Positions 40,234 through 48,845 of a stretch of DNA of 64,000 nucleotides are shown here, piece after piece. The position numbers and the translations under genes are program-made. Within the stretch, counting starts at the first letter, position 1, and each line of letters opens with the position of its first letter. Source of the DNA: Arthrobacter_E sp044748305 (GTDB taxonomy: Bacteria > Actinomycetota > Actinomycetes > Actinomycetales > Micrococcaceae); the NCBI RefSeq assembly GCF_044748305.1, contig NZ_JBIVFT010000010.1, positions 97,411 through 161,410 of the forward strand. The letters are read 5' to 3'. The notes under the pieces are model-generated. The model saw only the letters and a program-made list of their open reading frames with translations. It ran no database searches and was not told where the DNA came from.

Positions 40234-42357
40234 TCAGCTCGCGCTGTGCCGCCCCCGGGTGGCCAGATAGAGCGCGGCCTCCTTCTGGAGCTGCCGCTCG
40301 GCGTCGAGCTCCGCCTGCAAGCGGCTGAGCTCGGCCACCGAAGCCGTCTGCTGCTCCGAGACCTGAATCTGTGCGAGCAACTGGGCGTTGACGCGTTCGG
40401 CCAGGCGGGAGATCTGCTCCTGCTGCCGGGCCAGGGTCGCCTGGGTCTGCTGCACAGCCGCGAGCGTCGATGCCAGATCGTTGCCCGCTGAAGCCACCGC
40501 TTCCTGGAACTCGTCGTCACGTTCGGCCAGCAGCAGTCGCAGCTCGGAATCGAGGCTGCCTTGCAGCGCTCCATGAGCCGCCGACTCCGCACGATGGTTC
40601 TGGCGGTCAAGAAGCCCCGCCAGGCGGGAATCGACCGGCTGAGGCTCAGTCTGCAGCGGTTCGGCTGCTCGCGGATCCAGACCTTGCCCGGTCGCTTCGG
40701 CGGCTGACTCTTCGCCAGCCCGGCGGGCGTCCTCCGCCTCCTCCAGCGCCACGGCACCGGCCGGAGCGGCGATCGCGTCCAGAGTCGCCGTCGTCGTGTC
40801 CTCAACAGGGGTTTCCGTCGTCTTGGAGGCGACCATCTCGACCGTCTTACGCAGCGGCACCTCCTTGATGAAGAGCACGGCCAGGATGGCGACGATGGCG
40901 ACCACGCCGGCGATGAGGAAGATCTGAGCCGAGGCGTCGCCGTAGGCGGCCTTGACGATGCTCGCGATCGGGCCCGGCATGTCCTTGACGTCCAAGCTGG
41001 TGCTCGACGCCCCGGATCCCGGCGGGACCTGGATGTGGTGATCGATGAAGCCCTGCTTGATCAGATCCGAGGACCGGTTGCCCAGCACGGCACCCAGCAC
41101 GGAGACGCCGATCGCGCCGCCGACGGTGCGGAAGAACGCCACTGAGGCGCTCGCGGACCCGATGTCCCGCGGAGCCACCGTGTTCTGCACTGCGAGCACC
41201 AGGTTCTGCATGGTCATGCCGAGGCCGAGACCGAGGACCGCCATGTAGATGCCGGTGATCCAGAAGTCCGTCTCGTGGTCGATCGTGCCGAGGAGGAGCA
41301 TGCCGGCGGCGGTGAGGATGGTGCCGGCCACGAGGTAGCCCTTCCACCTGCCGAAACGGGAGATCAGCTGCCCGGCCACCGTGGAGCCCACCAGGTTGGT
41401 GAAGATCATGGGGAGCGTCAGCAGGCCGGCTTCGGTGGGCGTCGCGCCGCGGGCCACCTGGAAGTACTGGCCGATGAAGGAGGAGGAACCGAACATCGCG
41501 ACACCGATGGCGACGGAAGCCACGATGCTGAGGGCGGTGGTGCGGTTGGAGATGATCTTCAGGGGGATGATCGGCTCGGAGACCTTCGTCTCAACCAGGA
41601 TGAACAGCAGCAGGCCGACGACCGAGCCGCCTACCATGACCGCGGTCTGCCAGGACCACCAGTCGTAGTAGTCCGGGTTACCGGCGAAGGAGACCCAGAT
41701 CAGCAGGGTGGAGACGGAGGCGCTCAGCAGGATAGTGCCGAGCCAGTCGATCCGGGCCTTGCGGCGGACCTGCGGCAGTTTCAGGGTGATCTGAAGCAGG
41801 ATCAGGGCGATGATGGCCAGCGGCACGCAGACGTAGAAGGTCCAGCGCCAGCCCCAGTGGTCCACGATCAGGCCGCCGAGCAGCGGACCGCCGGCCGTGC
41901 CGACCGCCAGGACGGCACCCAGGTAGCCGGAGTACTTGCCGCGCTCACGGGGTGCGATCATGACGCCCATGATGGCCTGGGACAGGGCGATCAGACCGCC
42001 CATGCCGATGCCCTGGATCACCCGGGCGGTCAGCAGCATGCTGATGTCAGGGGAGAGGCCGGCGACGACGGAGCCGGCCACGAAGATGACGATGGACAGC
42101 TGAACGAGGAGCTTCTTGTCGAAGAGATCGGCCAGCTTGCCCCAGATCGGCGTGGTGACCGCGCTGGCCAGCATCGACGCCGTGATGACCCAGGCGAAGT
42201 CCGTCTGGGTGCCTTTGAGGTCGGAAATGATGGTGGGCAGTGCGTTCGACACGATCGTGCTGGACACGATCGCTGTGAAGAACGCGGCAAGGAGGCCTGT
42301 GAAAGCCTCCATGATCTGCCGGTGGCTCATGGGCTGAGCCGCTGTGGGGGGATTCAC
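40234..42357 (-). CDS. DHA2-family MFS drug exporter with long C-terminal coiled coil
   Basis: 707 aa. Residues 15-525 contain 14 membrane helices with the MFS motif WGKLADLFDKK and motif C-like GAVLAVGTAGGPLLGG, as in EmrB/QacA exporters, which use proton exchange to expel drugs. The last about 180 residues are Glu/Ala/Gln-rich and predicted coiled coil (LAAVQQTQATLARQQEQISR), which is not part of the usual family. The gene follows a MarR regulator by 3 nt. Confidence 0.88.
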   Translation of the reverse strand: MNPPTAAQPMSHRQIMEAFTGLLAAFFTAIVSSTIVSNALPTIISDLKGTQTDFAWVITASMLASAVTTPIWGKLADLFDKKLLVQLSIVIFVAGSVVAGLSPDISMLLTARVIQGIGMGGLIALSQAIMGVMIAPRERGKYSGYLGAVLAVGTAGGPLLGGLIVDHWGWRWTFYVCVPLAIIALILLQITLKLPQVRRKARIDWLGTILLSASVSTLLIWVSFAGNPDYYDWWSWQTAVMVGGSVVGLLLFILVETKVSEPIIPLKIISNRTTALSIVASVAIGVAMFGSSSFIGQYFQVARGATPTEAGLLTLPMIFTNLVGSTVAGQLISRFGRWKGYLVAGTILTAAGMLLLGTIDHETDFWITGIYMAVLGLGLGMTMQNLVLAVQNTVAPRDIGSASASVAFFRTVGGAIGVSVLGAVLGNRSSDLIKQGFIDHHIQVPPGSGASSTSLDVKDMPGPIASIVKAAYGDASAQIFLIAGVVAIVAILAVLFIKEVPLRKTVEMVASKTTETPVEDTTTATLDAIAAPAGAVALEEAEDARRAGEESAAEATGQGLDPRAAEPLQTEPQPVDSRLAGLLDRQNHRAESAAHGALQGSLDSELRLLLAERDDEFQEAVASAGNDLASTLAAVQQTQATLARQQEQISRLAERVNAQLLAQIQVSEQQTASVAELSRLQAELDAERQLQKEAALYLATRGRHSAS

Positions 42358-42360
42358 GTA

Positions 42361-42834
42361 TCAGACTCCTGCTTCGGTGGTGGCATGTGCGAGGCTCCGG
42401 CGCCGGAACGTGCGCAGAGCCTCGGTGAGATCGGTGAGCGAGGACTGGCAGCCCAGGGCCTTCTCCTGGGTCCACTCGTCCAGGAGACCCAGGAGGGCTT
42501 GGACTCGTTCGTCCTCCGCCAGTGCCATTTGTTCCTGGCCGAGGGGCGTGACCTTCAGCAGGTGGGCGCGACGGTCCGTGGGGTCCTGCTCGCGGGAGAT
42601 GAACCCGCGTTCCTCAAGCTCGGCCAGATGTCGGCTCAGCACGGGGGAGCTGACCCCCAGCTTCTGCGCGATGTCCACCGCACGCCCACCGTGTTCGGTG
42701 ACCATGTGGAGCACCCCGAGCAGGGCCGTGCTGGTGCCGGGGACCAGCGAGTCGTGGGAAAGGCAGCGCAAAGCCCGCTGCAGATCGACCACACCTCGAA
42801 GGAGCGCCCGGGCGGTATCAGCCTCGACTGGCAT
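42361..42834 (-). CDS. MarR-family regulator of the exporter
   Basis: 157 aa with winged helix VDIAQKLGVSSPVLSRHLAE and wing ISREQDPTDRRAHLLKVTPL. First gene of a two-gene operon with the MFS exporter, so it likely represses both until a drug binds. Confidence 0.87.
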   Translation of the reverse strand: MPVEADTARALLRGVVDLQRALRCLSHDSLVPGTSTALLGVLHMVTEHGGRAVDIAQKLGVSSPVLSRHLAELEERGFISREQDPTDRRAHLLKVTPLGQEQMALAEDERVQALLGLLDEWTQEKALGCQSSLTDLTEALRTFRRRSLAHATTEAGV

Positions 42835-42850
42835 CCGATCCTCCTAATGA

Positions 42851-42896
42851 TTGCTTATGGAAACTATATATCTCGAATGTTGCTTAGTCAAACTAA
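42851..42896 (-). promoter_or_regulatory. Operator/promoter region of the MarR operon
   Basis: Two related 15-mers, ttgcttatggaaact (42851) and ttgcttagtcaaact (42880), 29 bp apart, the second with the palindrome ttagt-caa-actaa (42884-42896). The stretch is A/T-rich, with tatata between them. Likely MarR binding sites over the promoter. Confidence 0.5.
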
Positions 42897-42976
42897 TATT
42901 CCCGAGGGTGCGAGGATGCCGCCCTGGATGCGCTGAGGCAGGGGGCCGGGTGCGGTAGCGGGGAAGTGGTGCCGAT

Positions 42977-43477
42977 TCAGCCGCGGTGAGCTGAGAAGAA
43001 CTCTCGCAAGAGCGTGGCGCACTCGGCCTCACGCACGCCGGGGAACACCTCGACCCAATGGTTGAGGCGCCGTTCCCGGAGGATGTCGAACACCGAACCG
43101 GCCGCGCCGGCCTTCTCGTCCCAGGCGCCGAAGACCACGCGGGGGATCCGGCTGAGCACGATCGCCCCGGCGCACATCGCGCATGGTTCCAGGGTCACCA
43201 CCAGGGTGCAGTCCTCCAGGCGCCAGCCGTCGGGAGAATCGCCGACGGCGGCTGCGCGCTCACGCAGGGCCCTCGCCGCAGCGCGGATCGCCACCACTTC
43301 GGCGTGAGCCGTGGGATCGCCGAAGGCTTCCCGTTCATTGCGTCCGACGGCGAGGAGGCCGCCGTCGGGCCCGATGATCACCGCGCCGATGGGAACATCG
43401 TCGGTGTTCAGAGCGGCGTGCGCCTCGTCCAGCGCGCGGCCCATCCACTGCTCGTGATCGAGGCGGCGGACGGTCAT
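42977..43477 (-). CDS. tadA: tRNA adenosine(34) deaminase
   Basis: 166 aa from ATG 43477. Zinc/catalytic motifs HAEVVAIRAA and EPCAMCAGAI are those of TadA. The enzyme converts A34 of tRNA-Arg(ACG) to inosine. That tRNA is encoded twice in this window (60901, 61313). Confidence 0.88.
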   Translation of the reverse strand: MTVRRLDHEQWMGRALDEAHAALNTDDVPIGAVIIGPDGGLLAVGRNEREAFGDPTAHAEVVAIRAAARALRERAAAVGDSPDGWRLEDCTLVVTLEPCAMCAGAIVLSRIPRVVFGAWDEKAGAAGSVFDILRERRLNHWVEVFPGVREAECATLLREFFSAHRG

Positions 43478-43500
43478 GTCTCCAGCGTATCCGGCGCCCG

Positions 43501-43572
43501 TCCCTTCGCGGACCGCCAGTAGACGCACCCACGGAGCGCGGACAAGGGCATCTACTGGCGGTTCGCGAGGGA
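43501..43572. repeat. Long inverted repeat in tadA-upp gap
   Basis: Arms 43501-43523 and 43551-43572 match at about 21 of 23 positions (cgcggaccgccagtaga / tctactggcggttcgcg), 27-nt loop. It lies between divergent starts, where a terminator is not expected, so it may be a repeat element or an RNA structure in the upp leader. Confidence 0.6.
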
Positions 43573-43606
43573 AGGCGAACGCTCGGCGTCCTGTAAATTT
43601 GACCCT

Positions 43607-44254
43607 ATGCGCACCATCGTCGTGGACCATCCGCTCGTCGCCCATAAGCTCACCGTGCTGCGGGACAAGACGACGCCGTCGCCCGTCTTCCGCCAGCTGA
43701 CCGAAGAACTCGTCACGCTGCTGGCGTACGAGGCGACCCGCGAGGTTCGCACGCAGCCCGTCACCATCGAGACGCCGGTCGCCACCACGGTGGGCACCGC
43801 GTTCACCAAGCCGACGCCGCTCGTGGTTCCGATCCTTCGCGCCGGTCTCGGCATGCTGGAAGGCATGACCAAGCTCGTCCCGACCGCCGAGGTCGGCTTC
43901 CTGGGCATGGCCCGCGACGAGCACACTCTGGACATCATCACCTACGCCGAGCGTCTGCCCGAGGACCTCACCGGTCGCCAGGTCTTCGTCCTGGACCCGA
44001 TGCTCGCCACCGGCGGCACGCTGCGCGAGGCCATCAAGTTCCTCTTCCGCCGCGGTGCGGACGAGGTCACCTGCATCTGCCTCCTGGCCGCCCCGGAGGG
44101 TCTGGCCAAGCTCGAAGAGGAACTCTCTGAGACGGACGTGACCGTCGTGCTGGCGTCGATCGATGAGCGTCTGAACGAGAAGGCCTACATCGTCCCGGGC
44201 CTCGGCGACGCCGGCGACCGCCTCTACGGAGTGGCCAGCGTCCTGGAAGCCTGA
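43607..44254 (+). CDS. upp: Uracil phosphoribosyltransferase
   Basis: 215 aa with start MRTIVVDHPLVAHKLTVLRD. The PRPP loop DPMLATGGT and uracil-binding end YIVPGLGDAGDRLYG are intact. Salvages uracil to UMP. Monocistronic, followed by a perfect long palindrome. Confidence 0.95.
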   Translation: MRTIVVDHPLVAHKLTVLRDKTTPSPVFRQLTEELVTLLAYEATREVRTQPVTIETPVATTVGTAFTKPTPLVVPILRAGLGMLEGMTKLVPTAEVGFLGMARDEHTLDIITYAERLPEDLTGRQVFVLDPMLATGGTLREAIKFLFRRGADEVTCICLLAAPEGLAKLEEELSETDVTVVLASIDERLNEKAYIVPGLGDAGDRLYGVASVLEA

Positions 44255-44277
44255 GCTCCGGGAAACTCTTCCCTGCT

Positions 44278-44338
44278 CGCGAGAAGCCAGTTGAGCACAG
44301 TGTTCACGTCGAACACTGTGCTCAACTGGCTTCTCGCG
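44278..44338. terminator. Perfect 28-bp palindrome between convergent upp and histidine-kinase genes
   Basis: Arms 44278-44305 and 44311-44338 are perfect complements around loop acgtc (inner arm cagttgagcacagtgttc). It ends one base before the kinase stop region. It acts plausibly as a bidirectional terminator, though it is much longer than needed. Confidence 0.7.
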
Positions 44339-45853
44339 TCAGGCGGGGGCGCTGGAGGCGGAGGAGGAAGGCGCTTCGGCCGCCTGCAACTCCACCGTGA
44401 ACCGGGTCCGGCCCGGCTCGGATTCGACGCTGACCCGTCCGTCATGCGCCTGAACGATCGCCTGAACGATCGATAGTCCCAGCCCCGTGGAACCACCGGT
44501 CCGGGCCTTGTCGGCCCGCGTGAACCGTGAGAACACCTCGGGCTGAAGCTCCTCCGGAATGCCCGGGCCGTCGTCGGTCACGGTGATGACCGGCCGGCCG
44601 GCGTCGTTGCTGAAGACCCCGACCTCCACTTTGGTGCCCTCCGGTGTGTGCTTCTGCGCGTTCGTCAGCAGATTCACCAGCACTTGCCGCAGCCGGGCCG
44701 GGTCCGCCCACGCGTTGAGGGTCCCCGCAGGGACGGACAGTCGCCAGTCATGGCCCGAATCCTGGGCCCGTTTCTCCATAACCTCTTCGACGGCCAGCTG
44801 CACCAAGTCGACGGGTCGGCCTTGAAGGTCCTGGCCCTCGTCCAGCCGGGCGAGTGTCAGCAGGTCCTCCACCAGGGTGTTCATCCGCAGGGACTGGCTC
44901 TGCACACGGGACAATGACTCCTTGCCCTGGTCGCTGAGGTTCTCGGTGAGGGAGATCATCTCGCTGTAGCCGCGGATGGCCGTCAGCGGTGTGCGGAGCT
45001 CGTGCGAGGCGTCCGCCACGAACTGCCGGGCTTTCATCTCGGAGGCATGCCGCACGGCGAGCGCGCCGGAGACGTTGTCCAGCATCCGGTTGAAGGCGTG
45101 GCCCACGCTGCCCACTTCCGTGTCAGGATCCGTGGCGCTCTCAGGTACGCGGACGCCCAGGGCCACCTCGCCGACGTCGAGCCGCGACTCTGCGACGTGG
45201 CCTGCGACGGCGCTCAGCTGGGCGAGCGGGCGCAGCGTGCGACGGATCAGCCAGGTGCCGACGACGGCGCACACCACCAGCGCGGAACCGGCGACGAGGA
45301 CCGTGCTCAGCACGAGGGCGCCGAGGGCCGTGTTCTTGCCGGTGAGGGGGAGTCCGGTGACGATCACATCGCCGTCGGGAGTCCCCGTCGCAAGCAGGCG
45401 GTAGTCGCCGACGCTGAGCTCTCGGGTGACGGGAGCCGCACCCGGACCGTACATCTCGGGTGTGGTGGCGAGCAGCGCGAGCTTGGTGACGTCGCTCGTG
45501 TTCAGTGAGACCCGTTTCCCGTCGGGATTGATCATGCCCTGGACCAGGAGGGTGCTTCCCTGCAGCCGTACGTTGATCGTTCCCGCAGCCTGTCCTCTGA
45601 CATCCAGGGGGTCGGTCGGCCCGCCGGGCCCGCCCAGACCGGCGGCGGCCCGATGGCTCGCCTGCCGGAGCTGCCCGTCGACGTCGTTACTGAGGACGCC
45701 GTCCATGGTCGCGTACAGGACCGAGCCGAGCACGGCGGCGATCACGGTGAGCAGGGCCATGGTGACCAGGACCAGCTTGGTGCGCAGCGGCCAGGACTTG
45801 GGTTTGGTCCAGCGGCGCTTGCCCGGAGGCGATGGGGTGTGGTGAGTGGTCAT
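44339..45853 (-). CDS. Sensor histidine kinase, OmpR-system type
   Basis: 504 aa from ATG 45853. Two membrane helices frame an extracellular sensor of about 130 residues; a HAMP follows (RRTLRPLAQL). The phospho-His box is ASHELRTPLTAIRGYSEM and the ATPase boxes are NLLTNAQKHT, DDGPGIP and GSTGLGLSIV. Its start overlaps the stop of the response regulator (ATGA), so the pair works together. Signal unknown. Confidence 0.92.
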   Translation of the reverse strand: MTTHHTPSPPGKRRWTKPKSWPLRTKLVLVTMALLTVIAAVLGSVLYATMDGVLSNDVDGQLRQASHRAAAGLGGPGGPTDPLDVRGQAAGTINVRLQGSTLLVQGMINPDGKRVSLNTSDVTKLALLATTPEMYGPGAAPVTRELSVGDYRLLATGTPDGDVIVTGLPLTGKNTALGALVLSTVLVAGSALVVCAVVGTWLIRRTLRPLAQLSAVAGHVAESRLDVGEVALGVRVPESATDPDTEVGSVGHAFNRMLDNVSGALAVRHASEMKARQFVADASHELRTPLTAIRGYSEMISLTENLSDQGKESLSRVQSQSLRMNTLVEDLLTLARLDEGQDLQGRPVDLVQLAVEEVMEKRAQDSGHDWRLSVPAGTLNAWADPARLRQVLVNLLTNAQKHTPEGTKVEVGVFSNDAGRPVITVTDDGPGIPEELQPEVFSRFTRADKARTGGSTGLGLSIVQAIVQAHDGRVSVESEPGRTRFTVELQAAEAPSSSASSAPA

Positions 45854-46590
45854 TCCGCACCAGGTCGGATGACGTACCCGACGCCGCGGACCGTGTGGAT
45901 CATGGGTGCCCGGCCAACGTCGATCTTCTTGCGCAGGTAGGAGATGTAGAGCTCCACGATGTTGGCCTGTCCGCCGAAGTCGTAGTGCCAGACGTTGTCG
46001 AGGATCTGGTTCTTGGACAGCACGCGACGAGGATTCTCCATGAGGTACTGCAACAGGTCGAACTGTGTGGCGGTGAGCTGGATCTCCTCGCCGGCCCGGT
46101 GGACTTCGCGGGAGTCCGCGTTCAGCACCAGATCGCCCACCACCAGCTCGGAGGAGCCCTTGGCGGTGGCGCCGGAGCGCTGGACCAGACGGTGGAGGCG
46201 GAGTGTCAGTTCCTCGAGACTGAACGGCTTGGTGACGTAGTCGTCGCCACCGGACACCAGGCCCTCGATCCGGTTCTCCACGCTGTCTTTGGCGGTGAGG
46301 AAGAGGGCTGGGACATCCGGCATGAAGGTGCGGATCTTCTGTAAGGCTTCGACGCCGTCGAAGACGGGGACCATGATGTCCAGGACCAGGACATCCGGCT
46401 GGAACTCGCGGGCAACGCGGACCGCTGACGGCCCGTCCTCGGCGTATTCCACCTCCCAGCCGCTCAGCTTCAGGCCCATGGCGACGAGCTCGCGGAGCAT
46501 GGGCTCGTCGTCCAGGACCAGGGCGCGGATAGGCGAGCCGTCCGGCCGGCTCAGGCGGGGCAGGGACTGGAGTGATGGTGGCAACGACAT
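45850..46590 (-). CDS. OmpR/PhoB-family response regulator
   Basis: 246 aa. Receiver with acidic pocket LVLDDEP, phospho-acceptor Asp in VLVLDIMVPV, and Lys in YVTKPF. Winged helix with NIVELYISYLRKKID at the end. Promoter-side partner of the downstream kinase, divergent from a Gly/Gln-rich membrane protein gene. Confidence 0.92.
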   Translation of the reverse strand: MSLPPSLQSLPRLSRPDGSPIRALVLDDEPMLRELVAMGLKLSGWEVEYAEDGPSAVRVAREFQPDVLVLDIMVPVFDGVEALQKIRTFMPDVPALFLTAKDSVENRIEGLVSGGDDYVTKPFSLEELTLRLHRLVQRSGATAKGSSELVVGDLVLNADSREVHRAGEEIQLTATQFDLLQYLMENPRRVLSKNQILDNVWHYDFGGQANIVELYISYLRKKIDVGRAPMIHTVRGVGYVIRPGAE

Positions 46591-46757
46591 GTATCCACTC
46601 TGTACCCTTCCGTTCGTTTCTGCCTAGGCGTTCTCTGTGCGAACGCTGTGAGGGCCGACGGCGGCGGGCCGCTTCGGATTCCCTGCACCTGCACAGCGCG
46701 GACATAGCGGTGGGTCGGACACTGAGAATCGACAGCACTGAACCCGGAGGAAAGACC

Positions 46758-47351
46758 ATGAACACACAGCAGCCTCATGAAGGACAGGCACCCGAGAATC
46801 CGGCGGGATCCGGCCAGCAGGGCCCCGTCCCCACCGACTCTCCGACCGAACCCCTCCAGGGCTATCAGCAGGCGGCCGGCGGGTACGCAGCAGGCGCGGC
46901 CCAGGCTCCGCCGTCGGCGTCGGGTCCCACCCCGGCTGCTCCTCCGGGCGCGGTGCCGGCTGGCCCGTACGCCTCGCCGTCACCGCAGGAACGCGGATTC
47001 CAGGCTCAGGCGACCCCGTACCGTCAGGGGACGCCCGTGAGGAGCGGAGGCTGGTCCGGCATTCCGAGTGTGGGTAAAGGGTTCATCATCGCGGGTGCCG
47101 CCGTGGTCCTTGTCCTGGCCGGCGGTGCCGGCGGTTTCGTCCTGGGCCGGGCCACCGGTGGAGGGCACGCCCATCAGGGCCAGTACCGTCAGGGTCCTGG
47201 ACAGTTCCAGGGGCCCGGACAGAACCGGGGCAATGGCGGGCAGAACGGCGGCTACGGCCAGCAGAACGGTTCGAACACACAGCCTGGCAGCCTGTCCGGG
47301 CTGCTGGTCCCGTCCGAGGGGACGCGCGGAGTGCAACTTCTGGTGCCCTGA
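46758..47351 (+). CDS. Pro/Gln/Gly-rich single-pass membrane protein
   Basis: 197 aa from ATG 46758 with ggagga upstream. A Pro/Ala/Gln-rich cytosolic arm of about 95 residues, one helix (GFIIAGAAVVLVLAGGAGGF) and a Gly/Gln/Asn-rich external tail. The last 20 residues differ in composition, so a late frameshift is possible. It is divergent from the two-component genes and may be their target. No family recognised. Confidence 0.6.
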   Translation: MNTQQPHEGQAPENPAGSGQQGPVPTDSPTEPLQGYQQAAGGYAAGAAQAPPSASGPTPAAPPGAVPAGPYASPSPQERGFQAQATPYRQGTPVRSGGWSGIPSVGKGFIIAGAAVVLVLAGGAGGFVLGRATGGGHAHQGQYRQGPGQFQGPGQNRGNGGQNGGYGQQNGSNTQPGSLSGLLVPSEGTRGVQLLVP

Positions 47352-47389
47352 GTGTCGTCAGTGACGCGCCGAATTCGTCGGTGACGCGA

Positions 47390-47425
47390 GAGGCCCCCGG
47401 CGGATTCGCTTCCGTCGGGGGCCTC
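47390..47425. terminator. Terminator between convergent genes
   Basis: Stem gaggccccc / gggggcctc extended by cgg/ccg, between the membrane protein gene and the secreted lytic enzyme gene. Confidence 0.65.
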
Positions 47426-47443
47426 AATGCGTCGTCTTCCGGC

Positions 47444-48196
47444 TCAGTACCAGTTGTTGGCGTAGTGGAACGCGAGTGCGCCACAAGGGGAGCCGTAGCG
47501 ATCCTGGATGTATTTCAAGCCCCATTTGATCTGGGTCTTGTAGTTCGTCTGCCAGTCGTCGCCGACACTGGCCATCTTGGTCCCCGGAAGCGCCTGAACG
47601 ATTCCATAGGCGCCGGAGCTGGAGTTCTGGGCCGTGGTCTTCCAGTCCGACTCGCGAGTCCAGAGCGTCACCAGGCACTGCATCTCGCCCGGTTCCCAGC
47701 CGAACTTGCCCAATTGGGTCGAGGCGAAGGACTGGGCGCCGGACGGATCGTCCACCTGGGTGGGAGGTGCAGCCTCGGCCTTGATGGCGTCAGCGGCCTC
47801 GCGCAGTGCGGTGGCCTGCTGGGCCGCTTCACGAGCGGACTTGATGGCTTCGGCTCCGGCGGTGGCGCTCTGCGTGGACAGCGTGCTGAGGACGGAGAAA
47901 TCGAGCTTCTGTCCGGTGCTGGTGCTGCTGACCTTGTGGAACTGGGTGGCCCCCACCTTGACCTCGGGGAGGGTCTGCTGCTGCGCCGGAAGTGCTGCGG
48001 GAGCGGTGCCTTGAGCGGCGACCGACGCCTGCGTGGCCAGGCCCGCTGCGAGGGCGACCGTGAGGGTGGAAGCGACGACGGCGGCGCGGCCGCCCCGGCT
48101 GCGGGGCAGGAGGCCGGGCAGCTGGCCCAGGATCGATCGGCGGCTGCGCTTTCGGGCAGCGGCACTCTTGGTAGGCCGTTGACGGCTCGCGGTCAT
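47444..48196 (-). CDS. Secreted lytic-transglycosylase-like cell-wall protein
   Basis: 250 aa from ATG 48196 (aagggg upstream). An Arg-rich signal anchor (AAVVASTLTVALAAGLATQA), a helical Ala/Gln-rich linker, and a C-terminal domain of about 95 residues: TRESDWKTTAQNSSSGAYGI followed by VQALPG and YIQDRYGSPCGALAFHYANN. The E-S and S-SGAYG..Q pattern is that of SLT-type muramidases, with the probable catalytic Glu in TRESDW. Likely cuts peptidoglycan during growth. Confidence 0.8.
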   Translation of the reverse strand: MTASRQRPTKSAAARKRSRRSILGQLPGLLPRSRGGRAAVVASTLTVALAAGLATQASVAAQGTAPAALPAQQQTLPEVKVGATQFHKVSSTSTGQKLDFSVLSTLSTQSATAGAEAIKSAREAAQQATALREAADAIKAEAAPPTQVDDPSGAQSFASTQLGKFGWEPGEMQCLVTLWTRESDWKTTAQNSSSGAYGIVQALPGTKMASVGDDWQTNYKTQIKWGLKYIQDRYGSPCGALAFHYANNWY

Positions 48197-48202
48197 GCTC
48201 AA

Positions 48203-48224
48203 CCCCTTCGTGGTTCCGGAGGGG
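48203..48224 (-). promoter_or_regulatory. Hairpin covering the ribosome-binding site of the lytic enzyme gene
   Basis: On the minus strand cccct (complement of 48220-48224) can pair with agggg (complement of 48203-48207), which contains most of the aagggg ribosome-binding site. The about 100-nt leader before it looks structured. A riboswitch of the c-di-AMP type is possible because such switches control wall hydrolases in actinobacteria, but I cannot confirm its core. Confidence 0.35.
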
Positions 48225-48299
48225 GAGCTCGGATGCGCCGTGGCGTCTGACAGGTAAAGGAAACAGCTCTGCCCCGCAGAACAGTCTACGGGCCCGTCC

Positions 48300-48845
48300 G
48301 ATCAATGTCACATTTAGGTAACGGGAGTGCCGGCAAAGATGGGTCGTTCTGAGGCGACTCGAAGCCGGAGTGTCCAGGATCCGGTCATCGGGGTATGCGG
48401 GAAGAAGTTGCGTAATGATGAATAATATTCGCTTGAATGATATTTTCTGATCAAAAAATTTGAGACATGCTCTGCTTCTCGCGCCGAAGTAAGTGAAACG
48501 GATGCTTCGAATCCACTTCTCAGAATCGTGAATTTGATCACAATGGACGGATTTGTCTCACGATGTGGACGCCTGGAGTCTTTGTTACTTGCAAGTTGGG
48601 TTTGTTACGTTGCACACTCGAATACGTGAATACCAACTCAACAGCACCTGCAGCCGCAGTAACCTTCTCCAGCGCACCCGCTGGACCGATGGTTCGCTGT
48701 TGTCGAATGTGCGCCTGAACCCCATCCCTCAGTTCAGGCAACCGTCCTCCCCGCCCAACGAAGGGCACATCTCGTTACTCATTGCGGGGACTCAATCAAC
48801 ATTCGAGCCGCGATGTCGGCAAATTCACTTCAGAGGTTTGAACCC
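48300..48845. other. AT-rich intergenic region of about 550 bp
   Basis: No convincing gene. 48400-48640 is much richer in A/T than the rest of the window. It holds a CRP/GlxR-like site (48527-48542) and probably promoters for both divergent genes. The only longer open frame (75 codons, minus) lacks support. Confidence 0.5.
48527..48542. promoter_or_regulatory. CRP/GlxR-type site
   Basis: cgtgaatttgatcaca matches TGTGA-N6-TCACA at 9 of 10 positions. It lies between the cell-wall enzyme gene and the winged-helix gene. CRP/GlxR control of wall-hydrolase (rpf) genes is known in mycobacteria and corynebacteria. Confidence 0.5.

Noticed and set aside
41275..42936. 553-codon open frame on the plus strand
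   Set aside because: Antisense to the MFS exporter and MarR genes, Gly/Asp/Glu low complexity.
48314..48541. 75-codon open frame in the AT-rich gap
   Set aside because: Overlaps the CRP-like site and leader, no ribosome-binding site, no family resemblance.
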